The notes under the pieces were generated by a model, which saw only the letters and a program-made list of their open reading frames with translations, was not told the origin of the DNA and made no database searches. A program made the translations under genes and the position numbers. From contig CAMFKI010000013.1 of NCBI GenBank assembly GCA_945957365.1, positions 25,156-89,155 on the forward strand: a stretch of 64,000 nt of DNA. The letters are read 5' to 3'. Within the stretch, counting starts at the first letter, position 1. The number at the start of each line of letters is the position of its first letter. The stretch comes from an uncultured Alphaproteobacteria bacterium (GTDB lineage: Bacteria > Pseudomonadota > Alphaproteobacteria > Rhizobiales > Aestuariivirgaceae). Of this stretch, positions 20,134 through 28,234 are shown one piece after another.

Positions 20134-21390
20134 CTATCTCATGTTGCCCGTATGGCCCAGTGAGAAGCGGCCCGGCTGCGGCCACACGGTCAGGCCATGT
20201 GGTTCGATGCCGACATTGATCTTCGTGACCGCGCCGGTCGCCGTGTCGATGGCGTAGACCTGGTTGTCAAACCGGCCCGAGAGCCAGAGTTCCTTGCCGT
20301 CTGCGGTGACATTGCCCATGTCCGGGCTGCCACCGCCGGGGATCGGCCATTGCGCGACGATCTGCCGGCTCGCGAAATCGATGACCGAAACGCTGCCCTC
20401 ACCGCCTGGCCTGTCCGGCATGTGATGGGAGCCGCGGTTGGAGACATAGATCCTGGTGCCGTCCCGGCTGGTGGTGAGCCCATGTGCGCCCTTGCCCGTG
20501 GGAAGAAAGCCCGCTTCCCGGAACGAGCCCGCGTCAATGAAGTAGACGCCGTCACTCATCATGTCGGTCACGAAGAACGTCGTCCCGTCTGCTGAAAGCC
20601 GGACATCCTGCGGCATGCTCATGGGCTTGGACAGCTTGATATCGTCGAGCACCGTGCCGTTCTTCACGTCGACCTTCAGGAGGTTGCCGCTGAACTCGCA
20701 GGTGAACACCATGAAGGAATAGTCGGCCGAATAGTCGGCGTGGTTGATCCCCTTGCAGGTCGGCGTTTCGATGGTGGACCTGAGGGCCATGGTCTGGGGA
20801 TCGCGAAGTTCCAGACGGTGAAACGCCTCCGCCACCACGATGGCTGCCGAACCGTCCGGCAGGAAATACATGTTGTAGGGGTCATTCACGGCAACCTGCT
20901 GGCCCGCCTTCCCGGTGAACGGATCGATCGGCGTCAGGGACCCCCGCAGCGTCTGGTCGGCGTTGTTGGCAACCCACAAGGTCTTCAGGTCCCAGGCCGG
21001 AATGATGTGCTCGGGGCCTCTGCCAACCTTGATGGTCTCGATGACCTTGTGCGTGGCGGGATCGATGACGCTGACGGTGTTGGACCCGTGATTGGGAACA
21101 TAGACGCGGGGCAGAGCGTCGCGCACGGTCGGACTGAGCTTGTCGGCGCCGATCTCGCCATAGACGTTCAGCGGGGCCGGGGCCTTCGGCGTTTCGCCTG
21201 CGCTCGCCTGGCCAGCGGCTGGCGGCTGCGAAGAACCGCTGGCCGCGGCCGGTGGAACGGCCACGGGAACCCCGCTCCCCGATGTGTTCGCGTCGCCATC
21301 CGTGCCGGACCACGCGGCGGACGACTGCACCGCCATGCCGAATAAAAGCGCCAGCGCCACCGCGGCGGCTTTCGAAGCAAACCAAGCCAT
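20134..21390 (-). CDS. Exported YVTN/40-residue-repeat beta-propeller protein
   Basis: This 418-residue protein has an N-terminal signal peptide (MAWFASKAAAVALALLFGMA) and a low-complexity Ala/Pro/Ser linker. Repeats of the YncE/YVTN kind follow: VYVPNHGSNTVSVIDPATHKV, LWVANNADQTL, IYVSNRGSH. They indicate a seven-bladed propeller in the periplasm. Such proteins often accompany PQQ-dependent or other periplasmic oxidation systems. It follows the exported creatininase-family gene with a 3-bp gap, so the two should be co-expressed. The ligand is unknown. Confidence 0.87.
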   Translation of the reverse strand: MAWFASKAAAVALALLFGMAVQSSAAWSGTDGDANTSGSGVPVAVPPAAASGSSQPPAAGQASAGETPKAPAPLNVYGEIGADKLSPTVRDALPRVYVPNHGSNTVSVIDPATHKVIETIKVGRGPEHIIPAWDLKTLWVANNADQTLRGSLTPIDPFTGKAGQQVAVNDPYNMYFLPDGSAAIVVAEAFHRLELRDPQTMALRSTIETPTCKGINHADYSADYSFMVFTCEFSGNLLKVDVKNGTVLDDIKLSKPMSMPQDVRLSADGTTFFVTDMMSDGVYFIDAGSFREAGFLPTGKGAHGLTTSRDGTRIYVSNRGSHHMPDRPGGEGSVSVIDFASRQIVAQWPIPGGGSPDMGNVTADGKELWLSGRFDNQVYAIDTATGAVTKINVGIEPHGLTVWPQPGRFSLGHTGNMR

Positions 21391-21393
21391 GTT

Positions 21394-22197
21394 TCAATCA
21401 CCATTGATGAATTTGCGGATGGCCGCTGCGGTCCCATCCACGATGAGGTCGACACCCTTCTGACCGAGTGCGGCGGAGGCGCGCGCCGGCGAGCCGCCAT
21501 AGACGCCGTTTTCCGGGCGGGCCGCGGCGGCTTCTCCGAGCTTGCCGGCCCGCACCATGTCGGGCGCCGTTGCGAGTTCCAGTGACGTGTCCGCCAGGGC
21601 CGCGTGGCTGCCGATCTCCGTATCCGGGAAGCCGGCGTCATGGAGTGCCGAAACATATTGGGTCTGGGTGATCTCGTAATACTGCCGCAGAGCGATGGCA
21701 TGGGCTTTCTGCCCCCATTCCCTGTCGAGGGCTTCCGCAGCCGTCACAAGGTCTCTCTGGTAGCCGCCGTGGTCTCCGATGAAGACGACATGGGTGAAAC
21801 CCGCGTGCCGCAACGAACGTCCTGCTTCCTCGAGCATCCGGGTGAAGGTTGCGTCGGTGAGGCTGATCGTGCCGGGAAAGCGCATGTGCTCGGTGGGAGG
21901 ATCGATGTTGCCTTCGGGCACATAGGCCACCACCGGTGCGACCAGCGTGTTGCCGACCTTCTCCGCGATCAGCCGGGCGAGAATGCCCACCCGCGCATTG
22001 TGCTTGCCGAGTGCCATGTGCGGACCGCTCTGCTCGGTTCCGCCGATCGGAACGATGACCGTTGTCTCGCCGCCGGCGATCGCCGACTGCAACTCGGTCC
22101 AGGTCATGTCTTCGAGCATGACCTCTGCCCGGACTGGCAGTGCTGTCAGAAAGAGGATCGCTGCAATGATGATGGGCCTCGCCATGGACGCGCTCAT
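21394..22197 (-). CDS. Exported creatininase-family protein
   Basis: This 267-residue protein has a signal peptide (SMARPIIIAAILFLTALPVRA) ahead of a creatininase-family domain. In place of the classic EQHGPHLP...D metal motif it reads GGTEQSGPHMALGKHN, so one metal-binding His and the bridging Asp are replaced by Ser and Asn. The later GDHGGYQRD keeps the central His. Most creatininase relatives are cytoplasmic amidohydrolases, so a periplasmic version with altered ligands is notable. It is coupled to a beta-propeller gene. The function is unknown. Confidence 0.85.
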   Translation of the reverse strand: MSASMARPIIIAAILFLTALPVRAEVMLEDMTWTELQSAIAGGETTVIVPIGGTEQSGPHMALGKHNARVGILARLIAEKVGNTLVAPVVAYVPEGNIDPPTEHMRFPGTISLTDATFTRMLEEAGRSLRHAGFTHVVFIGDHGGYQRDLVTAAEALDREWGQKAHAIALRQYYEITQTQYVSALHDAGFPDTEIGSHAALADTSLELATAPDMVRAGKLGEAAAARPENGVYGGSPARASAALGQKGVDLIVDGTAAAIRKFINGD

Positions 22198-22510
22198 ATC
22201 ACTGGACCGGGCGCAAATTCAATTTGCCCTGCGCCGGGTACGGATTTTTCCGCGCATTGGGCCCGCCCATTATGGGCTCACGAATGCTCGCCAGCCCGGC
22301 GCGATCCCATCCCGGACTCCTTGCGGTGCGGGCCGAACACACCAGTGCCACCGAAGACGGCGGTTTCACCCACCAGGGCCGGGGTCCCTCGCATCCGCGA
22401 GGCGGATAGGATTTTCTGCCGTTTCCTATAAGCTTCCCGCCCGCCGGGCGAACGGCAAGGATTTTCAGTGTCACTTTGGTTCTGCCGGCGCACCATTCGG
22501 AAGGAAGATG
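22198..22510. other. Intergenic region, no clear gene
   Basis: This stretch lies between the creatininase-family gene and the RND operon. I see no convincing coding frame. Near its end, at 22487-22505, GGCGCACCATTCGGAAGGA resembles the core of a short repeat found at 40430 and 52984. Promoters for both directions presumably lie here. Confidence 0.5.
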
Positions 22511-22714
22511 ATGCCCACCAACCAATTGAAAATGTCTGAGCGGCATCCCGCGCAGCCCGCTTCACCGCCCCTGTCGGTCGGTGTCGGAATCACGCCCGGC
22601 GCGGCAAACTTCGAAATTGGACATCTTGCCGACGGAATCACTGACGATTGTGCGTCCATCTTCCATCCCGCGACCTTCCTCCCAATCCTCCGTGATGTAC
22701 AAGTAAGCCAATGA
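22511..22714 (+). CDS. Possible small protein upstream of the RND adaptor
   Basis: A 67-codon frame starts at an ATG preceded by GGAAGGAAG and ends in a TGA that overlaps the adaptor ATG as ATGA, the same coupling used by real genes in this window. The product is Pro/Ala rich early on, without membrane segments, and I do not recognise it. It may be a translated leader for the efflux operon or a chance frame. Confidence 0.3.
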   Translation: MPTNQLKMSERHPAQPASPPLSVGVGITPGAANFEIGHLADGITDDCASIFHPATFLPILRDVQVSQ

Positions 22715-23985
22715 AATCGCTTGTTAAATTTTTCATCTTTGGTCTGGTTATCCTGGCCGGCGTCGCCCTGCTCCGTCCGGGCCTTGCCGCGCAGGGGCTC
22801 ACCTATGCGCCAGCGTCAATACAGGCATGGTTCGGCCAGTCGGCTGCGGAGCCGGGCAAGGACGCCAAGAAACAGAAGGACGGGTCGTCGCACGCGGCCG
22901 GTGATGATCAGCGCAAGGGCAGTGGCGCGATTGCCGTCTCGGTCGCCGCCGCCAGGTCCGGAACGCTTCCCGTGGTCGAGCGCACCTATGGCATGCTGCA
23001 GTCGCCGGCCGTGGTTCAGCTGGGTTCGCGCATTACCAGCCAGGTAACGTCGATCAACCTCAAGGAGGGCGCCACGGTCAAGGCCGGCGACCTGCTGCTG
23101 ACGCTCGACGACCGCGCCCCACAGGCCCAGCTCGCCAAGGACAAGGCAGCCCTTGCCAAGGACCAGGCGCTGCTCGCCAGCGCCACGGCTGACCTCCAGC
23201 GGGCGCGCACGCTGGTGCAGAAGCAGGCCGGCACGCAGCAGGCCTTCGACCAGGCGCTGGCGGCCCAGCTTGCCGCGCAGGCCAATGTCGAGGCCGACAA
23301 CGCCGCCATCGATGCCGACGAGGTGCAGTTGGGATTCACCCGCATCACCGCGCCGATCGACGGGCGGCTGGGCAGCATCCCGGTTTCGGTTGGCGATCTC
23401 GTCACCTCTGGGCAGAACGCCACCACCCTGATGACGGTCACGCAGATGAAGCCGCTCAAGGTGACCTTCCGCCTGCCGGAGTCGGTACTCGATTCCCTCC
23501 GCGCCGAAATCGCGGCCGGCACACAGGTCAATGTCGGCGTCATCCGCATGGGTGAAACCAAGCCCTTCGTCGAAGGCAAGCTCGACTTCATCGACTCGTC
23601 GGTCGACAGCGCGTCCGGCACAATCGGCCTCAGCGCGACCATCGCCAATGAAGACCTCGCGTTGTGGCCCGGCCAGCACGTGAACGTGGAGGTAGAGCGC
23701 GCGCCGCTCTCCTCCCAGGCCCTCATCCCGACGGTCGCCCTCCAGCCAGGTCAGCAGGGCAGCTTCGTCTGGCTCCTCAAGGACGACTCCACCGTCGCGC
23801 CCCAGGTGGTCACGGTAGAGCGCAGCGAGGGCGGGGTAAGCGCCATCTCCGCAGGCCTGCACACCGGCGACAAGGTTGTCGTGGAAGGCCAGCTGCGCCT
23901 CGCGCCCGGTGCCAAGGTCAAGGCCACCGAGCAGGCCGAGAAGCTCGCCGACGAGTCATCGCAACAAGGCACCGCGACGCCATGA
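22711..23985 (+). CDS. RND efflux periplasmic adaptor (membrane fusion protein)
   Basis: This 424-residue protein has an N-terminal membrane anchor (FIFGLVILAGVALL), a Lys/Gly-rich linker, then the adaptor core: barrel-sandwich halves around VTSINLKEGATVKAGDLLLT and GFTRITAPIDGRLG, flanking an alanine-rich alpha-helical hairpin. It matches HlyD/AcrA-type adaptors that connect an RND pump to the outer membrane. Its stop overlaps the pump start (ATGA). No outer-membrane factor gene follows. Because the pump gene is interrupted, the adaptor may have no working partner encoded here. Confidence 0.93.
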   Translation: MKSLVKFFIFGLVILAGVALLRPGLAAQGLTYAPASIQAWFGQSAAEPGKDAKKQKDGSSHAAGDDQRKGSGAIAVSVAAARSGTLPVVERTYGMLQSPAVVQLGSRITSQVTSINLKEGATVKAGDLLLTLDDRAPQAQLAKDKAALAKDQALLASATADLQRARTLVQKQAGTQQAFDQALAAQLAAQANVEADNAAIDADEVQLGFTRITAPIDGRLGSIPVSVGDLVTSGQNATTLMTVTQMKPLKVTFRLPESVLDSLRAEIAAGTQVNVGVIRMGETKPFVEGKLDFIDSSVDSASGTIGLSATIANEDLALWPGQHVNVEVERAPLSSQALIPTVALQPGQQGSFVWLLKDDSTVAPQVVTVERSEGGVSAISAGLHTGDKVVVEGQLRLAPGAKVKATEQAEKLADESSQQGTATP

Positions 23986-26900
23986 ACCTCTCGGAGTTTT
24001 GCATCCGCCGCCCGGTGGCGACCATCCTGATGTCGGTCGCCATCGTGATGGGCGGCATCTTCGCTTACCTCCAGTTGCCTGTCGCCGCCCTGCCGCGCGT
24101 CGACTTTCCGGTCATCAACGTCAGCGCCTCGCTGCCGGGCGCGTCGCCCGCGACCATGGCCTCCTCCGTCGCCACCCCGCTCATCAAGCAGTTCGCGACC
24201 ATCGCCGGCATTGACTCGATCTCGACCTCAAATGCCATCGGCTCCACCTCGATCGCCATCCAGTTCGCGCTCGACCGCAACATCGATGCCGCCGCCCAGG
24301 ACGTGCAGTCGGCGATCGCGCGCGCGGCACGCCAGCTGCCGGACGACATGCCCTCACCGCCCAGCTTCCGGAAGGTCAATCCGGCGGATGCGCCGATCCT
24401 GCTCCTGGCGCTGAAGAGCGACACGGTGCCGCTGACGCAGCTCGACGCCTTCGCCGAACAGGTCATCAGCCCGACACTGTCGACGCTCGATGGCGTCGCC
24501 CAGGTGATGATCTTCGGCAGCCAGCAATATGCCGTGCGCATCGAGATCGATCCCTCGGCCCTCGCGGCGCGCGGCATTTCGCTCGGCCAGATGCAGAGCG
24601 CCATCGCCGCCGCCAACCGCAACACCCCGCTCGGCACCTTGCAGAACCGGGAACAGCAGCTCACGATCACCGCCAACACCCAGCTCGACAATGCGGCCGA
24701 CTTCGCCAATCTCGTGCTCGCCCAGCGCAACGGCAGCCCGGTGCGGCTGGGCGACGTCACCCGGGTCATCGACAGCGTGTCAAACAACCAGTCGGCCAGC
24801 TGGCATGACGGCACCCGGGCCATCATCCTCGCCATCCAGCGCCAGCCGGATGCCAACACCGTCGCCGTGGTGGACCGGGTGAAGGCCATGTTGCCGCAAT
24901 TCGCCTCGCAGCTCCCGGCGGCCGCGAGCCTCGAGCTGCTGAATGACCGCTCGGTCTCCATCCGTGCATCGCTGTCGGATGTCGAGCACACGCTGGCGCT
25001 GACCATCGGTCTCGTGATCCTGGTGATTTTCGCCTTCATCCGCCGGCTATGGGCCACGCTGATCCCGACCATCGCGGTTCCGGTCTCGATCATCGGCACG
25101 CTCGGCATCATGTATGTGCTCGGTCTCTCGATCGACAACATCTCGCTCATGGGCCTCACGCTCTCGGTGGGCCTCGTCGTCGACGATGCCATCGTGATGC
25201 TCGAGAACATCATCCGTCATATGGAAGAAGAGGGGCAGGGCGCCTTCGAGGCCGCGCTTGCCGGCTCGCGCGAGATCGGCTTCACCATCCTGTCGATCTC
25301 GGTTTCGCTGGTCGCGGTGTTCATTCCCGTGCTCCTGATGGGCGGTGTCATCGGCCGCATCTTCAATGAATTCGCCGTCGTGGTGACGGCGTCGATCCTG
25401 ATCTCGATGTTCGTGTCGCTGACGCTGACGCCGATGATGGCCTCGCGCCTGCTGCGCCATGCGCCCGGCGAGGCCGCCCGGGAATGAATTCTGGGCCGGA
25501 CGCTGGAAGGTGCGTTCGACCTGCTGCTCGCGGGCTACCGGGCGCTTCTCGGCGTCTGCCTGCGCCATCGCTTCTGGGTGTTCCTGGTCTTCGTCGCCAG
25601 CCTCTTCCTCACCGTCCACCTCTTCCAGACGATTCCCAAGGGCTTCTTCCCGCAGGAGGACATCGGCCAGCTGCAGGTGACGACGCAGGCCCGCCAGGAT
25701 ATTTCCTTCGATGCCATGGTCGACCTGCAGAAGAAGGTGGAGGCGGTGTTCCGGGCGTCGCCCTATGTGGCCCATGTCGTCAGCAACGTCGGTGGCGGCA
25801 ACAACAGCTCGATGAATTCCGGCCGCCTCTTCGTGGAGCTGAAGCCCAAGGACCGCCGGCCGCCGCTGCCCGTGGTGATCGGCAGCCTGCGCAAGAGCCT
25901 CAGCGGCATTCCCGGCATCAACGCATTCATCACGCCCACCCAGAACCTTTCGGTCGGCGCACGCAGTTCGGCCAGCGCCTACCAGCTCGTGGTGCAGGCG
26001 CTGGACAGCGATGCCCTCAATTCTTTCTCCCAGAAGCTCCAGCAGGAGATGCAGCAGGATCCGGCCCATTTCACCGACGTGACGACCGACCTGCAGAACA
26101 ACGCCATCGAGGCCCACCTCGTGATCGACCGCGACAAGGCGGCAGCCCTGGGCGTCGGCAGCGATATCCTGCGCTCCACGCTCTATGGCGGCTTCGGCTC
26201 GCAGCAGGTCGCAACGATCTACACCGCGACCGACAGCTATGACGTGATCATGGAACTCGACCCCAACATCGCCTGGACGCCGGAACGGCTGCGGGCGATC
26301 GAGGTGCAGGGCGCCAACGGCACGCTGGTGCCGCTCGAGACCTTTGCCCGCATCGACACCGTGGCAGGCCCGCTCACGGTGAACCAGCTTGGCCAGCTGC
26401 CCGCGGTCACGCTCTCCTACAACCTGCCGGACGGCGTGTCGCTCGGCGACAGCATCGCTGCCATTGACCGCATCAAGGAGAAGATCGGCGTGCCCGCCGG
26501 CGCCTCGACCACCTTCTCGGGTACCGCCAAGACCTTCCAGGATTCGGCAGCCAACCAGGGCCTGTTGATCCTCGGCGCCATCCTCACGATCTACATCGTG
26601 CTGGGCATGCTGTACGAAAGCTTCATCCATCCGCTCACCATCCTGTCCGGCCTTCCGGCCGCGGCGGCCGGCGCGCTCGCGACGCTCGAATGGTTCGGTT
26701 TCGACCTGTCGCTGATCGCGGTGATCGGCCTGCTCATGCTCATCGGTATCGTGAAGAAGAACGCCATCATGATGATCGACGTGGCGCTGACGCTGGAGCG
26801 TTCGGGCACTGTGCCGGTCGAGGCGATCAGGCGGGCCTGCCTCATGCGCTTCCGGCCGATCATGATGACGACGCTCGCCGCCCTCATGGGCACGCTACCC

Positions 26901-27119
26901 ATCGCGCTGGGTGCGGGCGCCAGCGCCGAATTGCGCCAGCCCCTCGGTGTGGCAGTCGTCGGCGGCCTCATCGTGTCACAGACCCTGACGCTCTTCGTGA
27001 CGCCGGTCCTCTATCTTTACATGGAGGATCTTGCCGGATTTCTGCGTCGCATCGGCTCGCGCAAGTCGCGCAAGACCGAAGCGCAGCTGCCGACGCAAGG
27101 CGCGGGCCAGGAGCAGTGA
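23982..27119 (+). pseudogene. RND efflux pump gene interrupted by an in-frame stop
   Basis: The reading frame from 23982 encodes an AcrB-type pump: FCIRRPVATILM at the start and the porter and first membrane domains up to codon 501. It then meets TGA at 25485-25487. The same frame continues at once with family-like sequence (LGRTLEGAFDLLLAGYRALL) and runs to 27119 with the second porter domain and helices such as MLIGIVKKNAIMMIDVAL. The total of about 1045 codons equals a full-length pump. There is no frameshift, only one nonsense codon between the halves. Either the gene is newly inactivated, two half-proteins are made (a GTG at 25578 could restart), or one base is wrong. Confidence 0.88.
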
Positions 27120-27185
27120 CCAGCCGGACACGATGAGGATGGGAACGGGCCGATCCTGCTGAGTTTTCGATAGGCGTTCTGGACT

Positions 27186-28163
27186 CTACGAGGGGGCGCC
27201 CATGTCGGTTCGGGGCCTCCGTCTCACCGAGCGCAGTCGAAAGCCGTAACGCCGTGAAAACGCGCTCGACAGCGCGGATGCGCTGGCAAAACCGCATCTC
27301 AGCGCTACCTGCCCTATCGGCAATGGCGTATGCGTTACCAGATCGCGTGCGCGCGACAGGCGCAGGTGCTGATAGTATCGGCCGGGAGGCATGCCGACAT
27401 GATCATCGAACAGCCGCGCCATGGTGCGCAACGTCAGTCCCGCCTCACGCGCAATTTCGTCGAGCGTCGCAGGATGTTCCAACCTCGACGCCATGATGGC
27501 CATGCATCTGTGGATCGTGGCCGGCAGGCCCGACGACATGCCTTCCGCGTGGTGCCAGGGCATCGCCGGTCGGGCAAGGTCGTGCAGGAACATGGACGCC
27601 ACGTCGAATTTCACGCTCCGTCCGAAGCGGGCGGATATTTCGGCCAGGATCAGGTCGAGCGCGGTGGAGGCACCGCCACAGGTCAGGAATTGCCCATCCC
27701 GGACATGCCGATCCGGAACGACCGTGACATTGGGGAACAGTTCGGCAAATTCGACCAGCAACTGCCAGTGCAGCGTCGCCTTGCGGCCGTCGAGATAGCC
27801 TGCTGCCGCCAGAAGCCAGGTGCCCGTGTCTGCCGCGATCACCGTCTTGGCCCGCTTCGTGAGGCGCAGCGTCCTTCTGAGCGATGGCTTCTGCGCGTCC
27901 GCGCGGAACTCGTCCCCGCCGATCACGATGAGAATGTCGCAGGCCCTGGCCTCGGCACGTGGCATGTCGGGCGCAATGCGCAAACCGCTCGAACTGAGAA
28001 CGGGCGCATCGTCGTGGGAAAAGATCGTCCATGTCAGCTCCGCGCGCGTTTCGTCGCGGACGACGCGAAGAGGCTCCAGCAGGCAGGCCAGCAGCATGTT
28101 CGAGAAGGCGTCGAACAGGAGGACGTTAACGGTCAGCCGGGGCGGTGGCAGAATACGTGGCAT
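27186..28163 (-). CDS. GlxA-family transcriptional regulator (DJ-1/PfpI + AraC)
   Basis: This 325-residue protein has an N-terminal DJ-1/PfpI-like domain (about residues 10-190, including ILIVIGGDEFR) and a C-terminal AraC-type double helix-turn-helix (LDEIAREAGLTLRTMARLF and VALRCGFASASALSSAF). Relatives such as GbdR, CdhR and SouR sense betaine, carnitine or sarcosine. It is divergent from a CaiB-like gene across a 71-bp gap containing inverted repeats, so it probably controls that gene. The ATG at 28163 is chosen to fit the family start; no strong ribosome site is visible. Confidence 0.9.
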   Translation of the reverse strand: MPRILPPPRLTVNVLLFDAFSNMLLACLLEPLRVVRDETRAELTWTIFSHDDAPVLSSSGLRIAPDMPRAEARACDILIVIGGDEFRADAQKPSLRRTLRLTKRAKTVIAADTGTWLLAAAGYLDGRKATLHWQLLVEFAELFPNVTVVPDRHVRDGQFLTCGGASTALDLILAEISARFGRSVKFDVASMFLHDLARPAMPWHHAEGMSSGLPATIHRCMAIMASRLEHPATLDEIAREAGLTLRTMARLFDDHVGMPPGRYYQHLRLSRARDLVTHTPLPIGQVALRCGFASASALSSAFSRRYGFRLRSVRRRPRTDMGAPS

Positions 28164-28198
28164 TTTTGGCAGTTTTGCACAAATCGCCACAGTGGGTA

Positions 28199-28214
28199 AC
28201 CTCTAGCCTGAGGT
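28199..28214. promoter_or_regulatory. Inverted repeat ACCTC-N6-GAGGT between divergent genes
   Basis: A 5-bp-arm inverted repeat lies just upstream of the CaiB-like start and within 50 bp of the GlxA-type start. It is nested with GCCAC at 28186-28190 and GTGGC at 28213-28217. It is a candidate operator for the GlxA-type regulator. Confidence 0.35.
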
Positions 28215-28234
28215 GGCTAACGGCGGAGACCCCC

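Noticed and set aside
25485..25487. Selenocysteine or programmed readthrough at the RND stop
   Set aside because: RND pumps have no selenocysteine and I see no supporting structure after the codon; a plain nonsense mutation or sequence error is simpler.
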